Below, in pieces: positions 12,101-27,100 of a stretch of DNA of 64,000 nt. The DNA comes from Apostichopus japonicus (lineage: Eukaryota; Echinodermata; Holothuroidea; Aspidochirotida; Stichopodidae). Made by a program: the position numbers and the translations under genes. Location: the NCBI RefSeq assembly GCF_037975245.1, contig NC_092568.1, positions 27,710,501-27,774,500 on the forward strand. The letters run 5' to 3'. The notes beneath the pieces were generated by a model. That model had not been told where the DNA came from. It saw nothing but the letters and a program-made list of their open reading frames with translations, and ran no database searches. Every line of letters starts with the position of its first letter. Positions within the stretch are counted from its first letter, which is position 1.

Positions 12101-15100
12101 GGCGCGATGGCTTGGCGCACTGTGCGAGCTGATGATCGAGACTCTCTTTTGCATCGGTGTTCGAACCCCGGGTGATGACGTCTTTTGCCGATCTTTTACA
12201 GCGAGTGCCTACACGGGGAGCTGTAAGTATTAGTTAATCCACCTAATATCTCAGTCCATACAGTGGCGCGATGGCTTGGCGCACTGTGCGAGCTGATGAT
12301 CGAGACTCTCTTTTGCATCGGTGGTTCGAACCCCGGGTGATGACGTCTTTTGCCGATCTTTTACAGCGAGTGCCTACACGGGGAGCTGTAAGTATTAGTT
12401 AATCCACCTAATATCTCAGTCCATACAGTGGCGCGATGGCTTGGCGCACTGTGCGAGCTGATGATCGAGACTCTCTTTTGCATCGGTGGTTCGAACCCCG
12501 GGTGATGACGTCTTTTGCCGATCTTTTACAGCGAGTGCCTACACGGGGAGCTGTAAGTATTAGTTAATCCACCTAATATCTCAGTCCATACAGTGGCGCG
12601 ATGGCTTGGCGCGCTGTGCGAGCTGATGATCGAGACTCTCTTTTGCATCGGTGGTTCGAACCCCGGGTGATGACGTCTTTTGCCGATCTTTTACAGCGAG
12701 TGCCTACACGGGGAGCTGTAAGTATTAGTTAATCCACCTAATATCTCAGTCCATACAGTGGCGCGATGGCTTGGCGCACTGTGCGAGCTGATGATCGAGA
12801 CTCTCTTTTGCATCGGTGGTTCGAACCCCGGGTGATGACGTCTTTTGCCGATCTTTTACAGCGAGTGCCTACACGGGGAGCTGTAAGTATTAGTTAATCC
12901 ACCTAATATCTCAGTCCATACAGTGGCGCGATGGCTTGGCGCACTGTGCGAGCTGATGATCGAGACTCTCTTTTGCATCGGTGGTTCGAACCCCGGGTGA
13001 TGACGTCTTTTGCCGATCTTTTACAGCGAGTGCCTACACGGGGAGCTGTAAGTATTAGTTAATCCACCTAATATCTCAGTCCATACAGTGGCGCGATGGC
13101 TTGGCGCACTGTGCGAGCTGATGATCGAGACTCTCTTTTGCATCGGTGGTTCGAACCCCGGGTGATGACGTCTTTTGCCGATCTTTTACAGCGAGTGCCT
13201 ACACGGGGAGCTGTAAGTATTAGTTAATCCACCTAATATCTCAGTCCATACAGTGGCGCGATGGCTTGGCGCACTGTGCGAGCTGATGATCGAGACTCTC
13301 TTTTGCATCGGTGGTTCGAACCCCGGGTGATGACGTCTTTTGCCGATCTTTTACAGCGAGTGCCTACACGGGGAGCTGTAAGTATTAGTTAATCCACCTA
13401 ATATCTCAGTCCATACAGTGGCGCGATGGCTTGGCGCACTGTGCGAGCTGATGATCGAGACTCTCTTTTGCATCGGTGGTTCGAACCCCGGGTGATGACG
13501 TCTTTTGCCGATCTTTTACAGCGAGTGCCTACACGGGGAGCTGTAAGTATTAGTTAATCCACCTAATATCTCAGTCCATACAGTGGCGCGATGGCTTGGC
13601 GCACTGTGCGAGCTGATGATCGAGACTCTCTTTTGCATCGGTGGTTCGAACCCCGGGTGATGACGTCTTTTGCCGATCTTTACAGCGAGTGCCTACACGG
13701 GGAGCTGTAAGTATTAGTTAATCCACCTAATATCTCAGTCCATACAGTGGCGCGATGGCTTGGCGCACTGTGCGAGCTGATGATCGAGACTCTCTTTTGC
13801 ATCGGTGGTTCGAACCCCGGGTGATGACGTCTTTTGCCGATCTTTTACAGCGAGTGCCTACACGGGGAGCTGTAAGTATTAGTTAATCCACCTAATATCT
13901 CAGTCCATACAGTGGCGCGATGGCTTGGCGCACTGTGCGAGCTGATGATCGAGACTCTCTTTTGCATCGGTGGTTCGAACCCCGGGTGATGACGTCTTTT
14001 GCCGATCTTTTACAGCGAGTGCCTACACGGGGAGCTGTAAGTATTAGTTAATCCACCTAATATCTCAGTCCATACAGTGGCGCGATGGCTTGGCGCACTG
14101 TGCGAGCTGATGATCGAGACTCTCTTTTGCATCGGTGGTTCGAACCCCGGGTGATGACGTCTTTTGCCGATCTTTTACAGCGAGTGCCTACACGGGGAGC
14201 TGTAAGTATTAGTTAATCCACCTAATATCTCAGTCCATACAGTGGCGCGATGGCTTGGCGCACTGTGCGAGCTGATGATCGAGACTCTCTTTTGCATCGG
14301 TGGTTCGAACCCCGGGTGATGACGTCTTTTGCCGATCTTTTACAGCGAGTGCCTACACGGGGAGCTGTAAGTATTAGTTAATCCACCTAATATCTCAGTC
14401 CATACAGTGGCGCGATGGCTTGGCGCACTGTGCGAGCTGATGATCGAGACTCTCTTTTGCATCGGTGGTTCGAACCCCGGGTGATGACGTCTTTTGCCGA
14501 TCTTTTACAGCGAGTGCCTACACGGGGAGCTGTAAGTATTAGTTAATCCACCTAATATCTCAGTCCATACAGTGGCGCGATGGCTTGGCGCACTGTGCGA
14601 GCTGATGATCGAGACTCTCTTTTGCATCGGTGGTTCGAACCCCGGGTGATGACGTCTTTTGCCGATCTTTTACAGCGAGTGCCTACACGGGGAGCTGTAA
14701 GTATTAGTTAATCCACCTAATATCTCAGTCCATACAGTGGCGCGATGGCTTGGCGCACTGTGCGAGCTGATGATCGAGACTCTCTTTTGCATCGGTGGTT
14801 CGAACCCCGGGTGATGACGTCTTTTGCCGATCTTTTACAGCGAGTGCCTACACGGGGAGCTGTAAGTATTAGTTAATCCACCTAATATCTCAGTCCATAC
14901 AGTGGCGCGATGGCTTGGCGCACTGTGCGAGCTGATGATCGAGACTCTCTTTTGCATCGGTGGTTCGAACCCCGGGTGATGACGTCTTTTGCCGATCTTT
15001 TACAGCGAGTGCCTACACGGGGAGCTGTAAGTATTAGTTAATCCACCTAATATCTCAGTCCATACAGTGGCGCGATGGCTTGGCGCACTGTGCGAGCTGA

Positions 15101-18100
15101 TGATCGAGACTCTCTTTTGCATCGGTGGTTCGAACCCCGGGTGATGACGTCTTTTGCCGATCTTTTACAGCGAGTGCCTACACGGGGAGCTGTAAGTATT
15201 AGTTAATCCACCTAATATCTCAGTCCATACAGTGGCGCGATGGCTTGGCGCACTGTGCGAGCTGATGATCGAGACTCTCTTTTGCATCGGTGGTTCGAAC
15301 CCCGGGTGATGACGTCTTTTGCCGATCTTTTACAGCGAGTGCCTACACGGGGAGCTGTAAGTATTAGTTAATCCACCTAATATCTCAGTCCATACAGTGG
15401 CGCGATGGCTTGGCGCACTGTGCGAGCTGATGATCGAGACTCTCTTTTGCATCGGTGGTTCGAACCCCGGGTGATGACGTCTCTTGCCGATCTTTTACAG
15501 CGAGTGCCTACACGGGGAGCTGTAAGTATTAGTTAATCCACCTAATATCTCAGTCCATACAGTGGCGCGATGGCTTGGCGCACTGTGCGAGCTGATGATC
15601 GAGACTCTCTTTTGCATCGGTGGTTCGAACCCCGGGTGATGACGTCTTTTGCCGATCTTTTACAGCGAGTGCCTACACGGGGAGCTGTAAGTATTAGTTA
15701 ATCCACCTAATATCTCAGTCCATACAGTGGCGCGATGGCTTGGCGCACTGTGCGAGCTGATGATCGAGACTCTCTTTTGCATCGGTGGTTCGAACCCCGG
15801 GTGATGACGTCTTTTGCCGATCTTTTACAGCGAGTGCCTACACGGGGAGCTGTAAGTATTAGTTAATCCACCTAATATCTCAGTCCATACAGTGGCGCGA
15901 TGGCTTGGCGCACTGTGCGAGCTGATGATCGAGACTCTCTTTTGCATCGGTGGTTCGAACCCCGGGTGATGACGTCTTTTGCCGATCTTTTACAGCGAGT
16001 GCCTACACGGGGAGCTGTAAGTATTAGTTAATCCACCTAATATCTCAGTCCATACAGTGGCGCGATGGCTTGGCGCACTGTGCGAGCTGATGATCGAGAC
16101 TCTCTTTTGCATCGGTGGTTCGAACCCCGGGTGATGACGTCTTTTGCCGATCTTTTACAGCGAGTGCCTACACGGGGAGCTGTAAGTATTAGTTAATCCA
16201 CCTAATATCTCAGTCCATACAGTGGCGCGATGGCTTGGCGCACTGTGCGAGCTGATGATCGAGACTCTCTTTTGCATCGGTGGTTCGAACCCCGGGTGAT
16301 GACGTCTTTTGCCGATCTTTTACAGCGAGTGCCTACACGGGGAGCTGTAAGTATTAGTTAATCCACCTAATATCTCAGTCCATACAGTGGCGCGATGGCT
16401 TGGCGCACTGTGCGAGCTGATGATCGAGACTCTCTTTTGCATCGGTGGTTCGAACCCCGGGTGATGACGTCTTTTGCCGATCTTTTACAGCGAGTGCCTA
16501 CACGGGGAGCTGTAAGTATTAGTTAATCCACCTAATATCTCAGTCCATACAGTGGCGCGATGGCTTGGCGCACTGTGCGAGCTGATGATCGAGACTCTCT
16601 TTTGCATCGGTGGTTCGAACCCCGGGTGATGACGTCTTTTGCCGATCTTTTACAGCGAGTGCCTACACGGGGAGCTGTAAGTATTAGTTAATCCACCTAA
16701 TATCTCAGTCCATACAGTGGCGCGATGGCTTGGCGCACTGTGCGAGCTGATGATCGAGACTCTCTTTTGCATCGGTGGTTCGAACCCCGGGTGATGACGT
16801 CTTTTGCCGATCTTTTACAGCGAGTGCCTACACGGGGAGCTGTAAGTATTAGTTAATCCACCTAATATCTCAGTCCATACAGTGGCGCGATGGCTTGGCG
16901 CACTGTGCGAGCTGATGATCGAGACTCTCTTTTGCATCGGTGGTTCGAACCCCGGGTGATGACGTCTTTTGCCGATCTTTTACAGCGAGTGCCTACACGG
17001 GGAGCTGTAAGTATTAGTTAATCCACCTAATATCTCAGTCCATACAGTGGCGCGATGGCTTGGCGCACTGTGCGAGCTGATGATCGAGACTCTCTTTTGC
17101 ATCGGTGGTTCGAACCCCGGGTGATGACGTCTTTTGCCGATCTTTTACAGCGAGTGCCTACACGGGGAGCTGTAAGTATTAGTTAATCCACCTAATATCT
17201 CAGTCCATACAGTGGCGCGATGGCTTGGCGCACTGTGCGAGCTGATGATCGAGACTCTCTTTTGCATCGGTGGTTCGAACCCCGGGTGATGACGTCTTTT
17301 GCCGATCTTTTACAGCGAGTGCCTACACGGGGAGCTGTAAGTATTAGTTAATCCACCTAATATCTCAGTCCATACAGTGGCGCGATGGCTTGGCGCACTG
17401 TGCGAGCTGATGATCGAGACTCTCTTTTGCATCGGTGGTTCGAACCCCGGGTGATGACGTCTTTTGCCGATCTTTTACAGCGAGTGCCTACACGGGGAGC
17501 TGTAAGTATTAGTTAATCCACCTAATATCTCAGTCCATACAGTGGCGCGATGGCTTGGCGCACTGTGCGAGCTGATGATCGAGACTCTCTTTTGCATCGG
17601 TGGTTCGAACCCCGGGTGATGACGTCTTTTGCCGATCTTTTACAGCGAGTGCCTACACGGGGAGCTGTAAGTATTAGTTAATCCACCTAATATCTCAGTC
17701 CATACAGTGGCGCGATGGCTTGGCGCACTGTGCGAGCTGATGATCGAGACTCTCTTTTGCATCGGTGGTTCGAACCCCGGGTGATGACGTCTTTTGCCGA
17801 TCTTTTACAGCGAGTGCCTACACGGGGAGCTGTAAGTATTAGTTAATCCACCTAATATCTCAGTCCATACAGTGGCGCGATGGCTTGGCGCACTGTGCGA
17901 GCTGATGATCGAGACTCTCTTTTGCATCGGTGGTTCGAACCCCGGGTGATGACGTCTTTTGCCGATCTTTTACAGCGAGTGCCTACACGGGGAGCTGTAA
18001 GTATTAGTTAATCCACCTAATATCTCAGTCCATACAGTGGCGCGATGGCTTGGCGCACTGTGCGAGCTGATGATCGAGACTCTCTTTTGCATCGGTGGTT

Positions 18101-21100
18101 CGAACCCCGGGTGATGACGTCTTTTGCCGATCTTTTACAGCGAGTGCCTACACGGGGAGCTGTAAGTATTAGTTAATCCACCTAATATCTCAGTCCATAC
18201 AGTGGCGCGATGGCTTGGCGCACTGTGCGAGCTGATGATCGAGACTCTCTTTTGCATCGGTGGTTCGAACCCCGGGTGATGACGTCTTTTGCCGATCTTT
18301 TACAGCGAGTGCCTACACGGGGAGCTGTAAGTATTAGTTAATCCACCTAATATCTCAGTCCATACAGTGGCGCGATGGCTTGGCGCACTGTGCGAGCTGA
18401 TGATCGAGACTCTCTTTTGCATCGGTGGTTCGAACCCCGGGTGATGACGTCTTTTGCCGATCTTTTACAGCGAGTGCCTACACGGGGAGCTGTAAGTATT
18501 AGTTAATCCACCTAATATCTCAGTCCATACAGTGGCGCGATGGCTTGGCGCACTGTGCGAGCTGATGATCGAGACTCTCTTTTGCATCGGTGGTTCGAAC
18601 CCCGGGTGATGACGTCTTTTGCCGATCTTTTACAGCGAGTGCCTACACGGGGAGCTGTAAGTATTAGTTAATCCACCTAATATCTCAGTCCATACAGTGG
18701 CGCGATGGCTTGGCGCACTGTGCGAGCTGATGATCGAGACTCTCTTTTGCATCGGTGGTTCGAACCCCGGGTGATGACGTCTTTTGCCGATCTTTTACAG
18801 CGAGTGCCTACACGGGGAGCTGTAAGTATTAGTTAATCCACCTAATATCTCAGTCCATACAGTGGCGCGATGGCTTGGCGCACTGTGCGAGCTGATGATC
18901 GAGACTCTCTTTTGCATCGGTGGTTCGAACCCCGGGTGATGACGTCTTTTGCCGATCTTTTACAGCGAGTGCCTACACGGGGAGCTGTAAGTATTAGTTA
19001 ATCCACCTAATATCTCAGTCCATACAGTGGCGCGATGGCTTGGCGCACTGTGCGAGCTGATGATCGAGACTCTCTTTTGCATCGGTGGTTCGAACCCCGG
19101 GTGATGACGTCTTTTGCCGATCTTTTACAGCGAGTGCCTACACGGGGAGCTGTAAGTATTAGTTAATCCACCTAATATCTCAGTCCATACAGTGGCGCGA
19201 TGGCTTGGCGCACTGTGCGAGCTGATGATCGAGACTCTCTTTTGCATCGGTGGTTCGAACCCCGGGTGATGACGTCTTTTGCCGATCTTTTACAGCGAGT
19301 GCCTACACGGGGAGCTGTAAGTATTAGTTAATCCACCTAATATCTCAGTCCATACAGTGGCGCGATGGCTTGGCGCACTGTGCGAGCTGATGATCGAGAC
19401 TCTCTTTTGCATCGGTGGTTCGAACCCCGGGTGATGACGTCTTTTGCCGATCTTTTACAGCGAGTGCCTACACGGGGAGCTGTAAGTATTAGTTAATCCA
19501 CCTAATATCTCAGTCCATACAGTGGCGCGATGGCTTGGCGCACTGTGCGAGCTGATGATCGAGACTCTCTTTTGCATCGGTGGTTCGAACCCCGGGTGAT
19601 GACGTCTTTTGCCGATCTTTTACAGCGAGTGCCTACACGGGGAGCTGTAAGTATTAGTTAATCCACCTAATATCTCAGTCCATACAGTGGCGCGATGGCT
19701 TGGCGCACTGTGCGAGCTGATGATCGAGACTCTCTTTTGCATCGGTGGTTCGAACCCCGGGTGATGACGTCTTTTGCCGATCTTTTACAGCGAGTGCCTA
19801 CACGGGGAGCTGTAAGTATTAGTTAATCCACCTAATATCTCAGTCCATACAGTGGCGCGATGGCTTGGCGCACTGTGCGAGCTGATGATCGAGACTCTCT
19901 TTTGCATCGGTGGTTCGAACCCCGGGTGATGACGTCTTTTGCCGATCTTTTACAGCGAGTGCCTACACGGGGAGCTGTAAGTATTAGTTAATCCACCTAA
20001 TATCTCAGTCCATACAGTGGCGCGATGGCTTGGCGCACTGTGCGAGCTGATGATCGAGACTCTCTTTTGCATCGGTGGTTCGAACCCCGGGTGATGACGT
20101 CTTTTGCCGATCTTTTACAGCGAGTGCCTACACGGGGAGCTGTAAGTATTAGTTAATCCACCTAATATCTCAGTCCATACAGTGGCGCGATGGCTTGGCG
20201 CACTGTGCGAGCTGATGATCGAGACTCTCTTTTGCATCGGTGGTTCGAACCCCGGGTGATGACGTCTTTTGCCGATCTTTTACAGCGAGTGCCTACACGG
20301 GGAGCTGTAAGTATTAGTTAATCCACCTAATATCTCAGTCCATACAGTGGCGCGATGGCTTGGCGCACTGTGCGAGCTGATGATCGAGACTCTCTTTTGC
20401 ATCGGTGGTTCGAACCCCGGGTGATGACGTCTTTTGCCGATCTTTTACAGCGAGTGCCTACACGGGGAGCTGTAAGTATTAGTTAATCCACCTAATATCT
20501 CAGTCCATACAGTGGCGCGATGGCTTGGCGCACTGTGCGAGCTGATGATCGAGACTCTCTTTTGCATCGGTGGTTCGAACCCCGGGTGATGACGTCTTTT
20601 GCCGATCTTTTACAGCGAGTGCCTACACGGGGAGCTGTAAGTATTAGTTAATCCACCTAATATCTCAGTCCATACAGTGGCGCGATGGCTTGGCGCACTG
20701 TGCGAGCTGATGATCGAGACTCTCTTTTGCATCGGTGGTTCGAACCCCGGGTGATGACGTCTTTTGCCGATCTTTTACAGCGAGTGCCTACACGGGGAGC
20801 TGTAAGTATTAGTTAATCCACCTAATATCTCAGTCCATACAGTGGCGCGATGGCTTGGCGCACTGTGCGAGCTGATGATCGAGACTCTCTTTTGCATCGG
20901 TGGTTCGAACCCCGGGTGATGACGTCTTTTGCCGATCTTTTACAGCGAGTGCCTACACGGGGAGCTGTAAGTATTAGTTAATCCACCTAATATCTCAGTC
21001 CATACAGTGGCGCGATGGCTTGGCGCACTGTGCGAGCTGATGATCGAGACTCTCTTTTGCATCGGTGGTTCGAACCCCGGGTGATGACGTCTTTTGCCGA

Positions 21101-24100
21101 TCTTTTACAGCGAGTGCCTACACGGGGAGCTGTAAGTATTAGTTAATCCACCTAATATCTCAGTCCATACAGTGGCGCGATGGCTTGGCGCACTGTGCGA
21201 GCTGATGATCGAGACTCTCTTTTGCATCGGTGGTTCGAACCCCGGGTGATGACGTCTTTTGCCGATCTTTTACAGCGAGTGCCTACACGGGGAGCTGTAA
21301 GTATTAGTTAATCCACCTAATATCTCAGTCCATACAGTGGCGCGATGGCTTGGCGCACTGTGCGAGCTGATGATCGAGACTCTCTTTTGCATCGGTGGTT
21401 CGAACCCCGGGTGATGACGTCTTTTGCCGATCTTTTACAGCGAGTGCCTACACGGGGAGCTGTAAGTATTAGTTAATCCACCTAATATCTCAGTCCATAC
21501 AGTGGCGCGATGGCTTGGCGCACTGTGCGAGCTGATGATCGAGACTCTCTTTTGCATCGGTGGTTCGAACCCCGGGTGATGACGTCTTTTGCCGATCTTT
21601 TACAGCGAGTGCCTACACGGGGAGCTGTAAGTATTAGTTAATCCACCTAATATCTCAGTCCATACAGTGGCGCGATGGCTTGGCGCACTGTGCGAGCTGA
21701 TGATCGAGACTCTCTTTTGCATCGGTGGTTCGAACCCCGGGTGATGACGTCTTTTGCCGATCTTTTACAGCGAGTGCCTACACGGGGAGCTGTAAGTATT
21801 AGTTAATCCACCTAATATCTCAGTCCATACAGTGGCGCGATGGCTTGGCGCACTGTGCGAGCTGATGATCGAGACTCTCTTTTGCATCGGTGGTTCGAAC
21901 CCCGGGTGATGACGTCTTTTGCCGATCTTTTACAGCGAGTGCCTACACGGGGAGCTGTAAGTATTAGTTAATCCACCTAATATCTCAGTCCATACAGTGG
22001 CGCGATGGCTTGGCGCACTGTGCGAGCTGATGATCGAGACTCTCTTTTGCATCGGTGGTTCGAACCCCGGGTGATGACGTCTTTTGCCGATCTTTTACAG
22101 CGAGTGCCTACACGGGGAGCTGTAAGTATTAGTTAATCCACCTAATATCTCAGTCCATACAGTGGCGCGATGGCTTGGCGCACTGTGCGAGCTGATGATC
22201 GAGACTCTCTTTTGCATCGGTGGTTCGAACCCCGGGTGATGACGTCTTTTGCCGATCTTTTACAGCGAGTGCCTACACGGGGAGCTGTAAGTATTAGTTA
22301 ATCCACCTAATATCTCAGTCCATACAGTGGCGCGATGGCTTGGCGCACTGTGCGAGCTGATGATCGAGACTCTCTTTTGCATCGGTGGTTCGAACCCCGG
22401 GTGATGACGTCTTTTGCCGATCTTTTACAGCGAGTGCCTACACGGGGAGCTGTAAGTATTAGTTAATCCACCTAATATCTCAGTCCATACAGTGGCGCGA
22501 TGGCTTGGCGCACTGTGCGAGCTGATGATCGAGACTCTCTTTTGCATCGGTGGTTCGAACCCCGGGTGATGACGTCTTTTGCCGATCTTTTACAGCGAGT
22601 GCCTACACGGGGAGCTGTAAGTATTAGTTAATCCACCTAATATCTCAGTCCATACAGTGGCGCGATGGCTTGGCGCACTGTGCGAGCTGATGATCGAGAC
22701 TCTCTTTTGCATCGGTGGTTCGAACCCCGGGTGATGACGTCTTTTGCCGATCTTTTACAGCGAGTGCCTACACGGGGAGCTGTAAGTATTAGTTAATCCA
22801 CCTAATATCTCAGTCCATACAGTGGCGCGATGGCTTGGCGCACTGTGCGAGCTGATGATCGAGACTCTCTTTTGCATCGGTGGTTCGAACCCCGGGTGAT
22901 GACGTCTTTTGCCGATCTTTTACAGCGAGTGCCTACACGGGGAGCTGTAAGTATTAGTTAATCCACCTAATATCTCAGTCCATACAGTGGCGCGATGGCT
23001 TGGCGCACTGTGCGAGCTGATGATCGAGACTCTCTTTTGCATCGGTGGTTCGAACCCCGGGTGATGACGTCTTTTGCCGATCTTTTACAGCGAGTGCCTA
23101 CACGGGGAGCTGTAAGTATTAGTTAATCCACCTAATATCTCAGTCCATACAGTGGCGCGATGGCTTGGCGCACTGTGCGAGCTGATGATCGAGACTCTCT
23201 TTTGCATCGGTGGTTCGAACCCCGGGTGATGACGTCTTTTGCCGATCTTTTACAGCGAGTGCCTACACGGGGAGCTGTAAGTATTAGTTAATCCACCTAA
23301 TATCTCAGTCCATACAGTGGCGCGATGGCTTGGCGCACTGTGCGAGCTGATGATCGAGACTCTCTTTTGCATCGGTGGTTCGAACCCCGGGTGATGACGT
23401 CTTTTGCCGATCTTTTACAGCGAGTGCCTACACGGGGAGCTGTAAGTATTAGTTAATCCACCTAATATCTCAGTCCATACAGTGGCGCGATGGCTTGGCG
23501 CACTGTGCGAGCTGATGATCGAGACTCTCTTTTGCATCGGTGGTTCGAACCCCGGGTGATGACGTCTTTTGCCGATCTTTTACAGCGAGTGCCTACACGG
23601 GGAGCTGTAAGTATTAGTTAATCCACCTAATATCTCAGTCCATACAGTGGCGCGATGGCTTGGCGCACTGTGCGAGCTGATGATCGAGACTCTCTTTTGC
23701 ATCGGTGGTTCGAACCCCGGGTGATGACGTCTTTTGCCGATCTTTTACAGCGAGTGCCTACACGGGGAGCTGTAAGTATTAGTTAATCCACCTAATATCT
23801 CAGTCCATACAGTGGCGCGATGGCTTGGCGCACTGTGCGAGCTGATGATCGAGACTCTCTTTTGCATCGGTGGTTCGAACCCCGGGTGATGACGTCTTTT
23901 GCCGATCTTTTACAGCGAGTGCCTACACGGGGAGCTGTAAGTATTAGTTAATCCACCTAATATCTCAGTCCATACAGTGGCGCGATGGCTTGGCGCACTG
24001 TGCGAGCTGATGATCGAGACTCTCTTTTGCATCGGTGGTTCGAACCCCGGGTGATGACGTCTTTTGCCGATCTTTTACAGCGAGTGCCTACACGGGGAGC

Positions 24101-27100
24101 TGTAAGTATTAGTTAATCCACCTAATATCTCAGTCCATACAGTGGCGCGATGGCTTGGCGCACTGTGCGAGCTGATGATCGAGACTCTCTTTTGCATCGG
24201 TGGTTCGAACCCCGGGTGATGACGTCTTTTGCCGATCTTTTACAGCGAGTGCCTACACGGGGAGCTGTAAGTATTAGTTAATCCACCTAATATCTCAGTC
24301 CATACAGTGGCGCGATGGCTTGGCGCACTGTGCGAGCTGATGATCGAGACTCTCTTTTGCATCGGTGGTTCGAACCCCGGGTGATGACGTCTTTTGCCGA
24401 TCTTTTACAGCGAGTGCCTACACGGGGAGCTGTAAGTATTAGTTAATCCATCTAATATCTCAGTCCATACAGTGGCGCGATGGCTTGGCGCACTGTGCGA
24501 GCTGATGATCGAGACTCTCTTTTGCATCGGTGGTTCGAACCCCGGGTGATGACGTCTTTTGCCGATCTTTTACAGCGAGTGCCTACACGGGGAGCTGTAA
24601 GTATTAGTTAATCCACCTAATATCTCAGTCCATACAGTGGCGCGATGGCTTGGCGCACTGTGCGAGCTGATGATCGAGACTCTCTTTTGCATCGGTGGTT
24701 CGAACCCCGGGTGATGACGTCTTTTGCCGATCTTTTACAGCGAGTGCCTACACGGGGAGCTGTAAGTATTAGTTAATCCACCTAATATCTCAGTCCATAC
24801 AGTGGCGCGATGGCTTGGCGCACTGTGCGAGCTGATGATCGAGACTCTCTTTTGCATCGGTGGTTCGAACCCCGGGTGATGACGTCTTTTGCCGATCTTT
24901 TACAGCGAGTGCCTACACGGGGAGCTGTAAGTATTAGTTAATCCACCTAATATCTCAGTCCATACAGTGGCGCGATGGCTTGGCGCACTGTGCGAGCTGA
25001 TGATCGAGACTCTCTTTTGCATCGGTGGTTCGAACCCCGGGTGATGACGTCTTTTGCCGATCTTTTACAGCGAGTGCCTACACGGGGAGCTGTAAGTATT
25101 AGTTAATCCACCTAATATCTCAGTCCATACAGTGGCGCGATGGCTTGGCGCACTGTGCGAGCTGATGATCGAGACTCTCTTTTGCATCGGTGGTTCGAAC
25201 CCCGGGTGATGACGTCTTTTGCCGATCTTTTACAGCGAGTGCCTACACGGGGAGCTGTAAGTATTAGTTAATCCACCTAATATCTCAGTCCATACAGTGG
25301 CGCGATGGCTTGGCGCACTGTGCGAGCTGATGATCGAGACTCTCTTTTGCATCGGTGGTTCGAACCCCGGGTGATGACGTCTTTTGCCGATCTTTTACAG
25401 CGAGTGCCTACACGGGGAGCTGTAAGTATTAGTTAATCCACCTAATATCTCAGTCCATACAGTGGCGCGATGGCTTGGCGCACTGTGCGAGCTGATGATC
25501 GAGACTCTCTTTTGCATCGGTGGTTCGAACCCCGGGTGATGACGTCTTTTGCCGATCTTTTACAGCGAGTGCCTACACGGGGAGCTGTAAGTATTAGTTA
25601 ATCCACCTAATATCTCAGTCCATACAGTGGCGCGATGGCTTGGCGCACTGTGCGAGCTGATGATCGAGACTCTCTTTTGCATCGGTGGTTCGAACCCCGG
25701 GTGATGACGTCTTTTGCCGATCTTTTACAGCGAGTGCCTACACGGGGAGCTGTAAGTATTAGTTAATCCACCTAATATCTCAGTCCATACAGTGGCGCGA
25801 TGGCTTGGCGCACTGTGCGAGCTGATGATCGAGACTCTCTTTTGCATCGGTGGTTCGAACCCCGGGTGATGACGTCTTTTGCCGATCTTTTACAGCGAGT
25901 GCCTACACGGGGAGCTGTAAGTATTAGTTAATCCACCTAATATCTCAGTCCATACAGTGGCGCGATGGCTTGGCGCACTGTGCGAGCTGATGATCGAGAC
26001 TCTCTTTTGCATCGGTGGTTCGAACCCCGGGTGATGACGTCTTTTGCCGATCTTTTACAGCGAGTGCCTACACGGGGAGCTGTAAGTATTAGTTAATCCA
26101 CCTAATATCTCAGTCCATACAGTGGCGCGATGGCTTGGCGCACTGTGCGAGCTGATGATCGAGACTCTCTTTTGCATCGGTGGTTCGAACCCCGGGTGAT
26201 GACGTCTTTTGCCGATCTTTTACAGCGAGTGCCTACACGGGGAGCTGTAAGTATTAGTTAATCCACCTAATATCTCAGTCCATACAGTGGCGCGATGGCT
26301 TGGCGCACTGTGCGAGCTGATGATCGAGACTCTCTTTTGCATCGGTGGTTCGAACCCCGGGTGATGACGTCTTTTGCCGATCTTTTACAGCGAGTGCCTA
26401 CACGGGGAGCTGTAAGTATTAGTTAATCCACCTAATATCTCAGTCCATACAGTGGCGCGATGGCTTGGCGCACTGTGCGAGCTGATGATCGAGACTCTCT
26501 TTTGCATCGGTGGTTCGAACCCCGGGTGATGACGTCTTTTGCCGATCTTTTACAGCGAGTGCCTACACGGGGAGCTGTAAGTATTAGTTAATCCACCTAA
26601 TATCTCAGTCCATACAGTGGCGCGATGGCTTGGCGCACTGTGCGAGCTGATGATCGAGACTCTCTTTTGCATCGGTGGTTCGAACCCCGGGTGATGACGT
26701 CTTTTGCCGATCTTTTACAGCGAGTGCCTACACGGGGAGCTGTAAGTATTAGTTAATCCACCTAATATCTCAGTCCATACAGTGGCGCGATGGCTTGGCG
26801 CACTGTGCGAGCTGATGATCGAGACTCTCTTTTGCATCGGTGGTTCGAACCCCGGGTGATGACGTCTTTTGCCGATCTTTTACAGCGAGTGCCTACACGG
26901 GGAGCTGTAAGTATTAGTTAATCCACCTAATATCTCAGTCCATACAGTGGCGCGATGGCTTGGCGCACTGTGCGAGCTGATGATCGAGACTCTCTTTTGC
27001 ATCGGTGGTTCGAACCCCGGGTGATGACGTCTTTTGCCGATCTTTTACAGCGAGTGCCTACACGGGGAGCTGTAAGTATTAGTTAATCCACCTAATATCT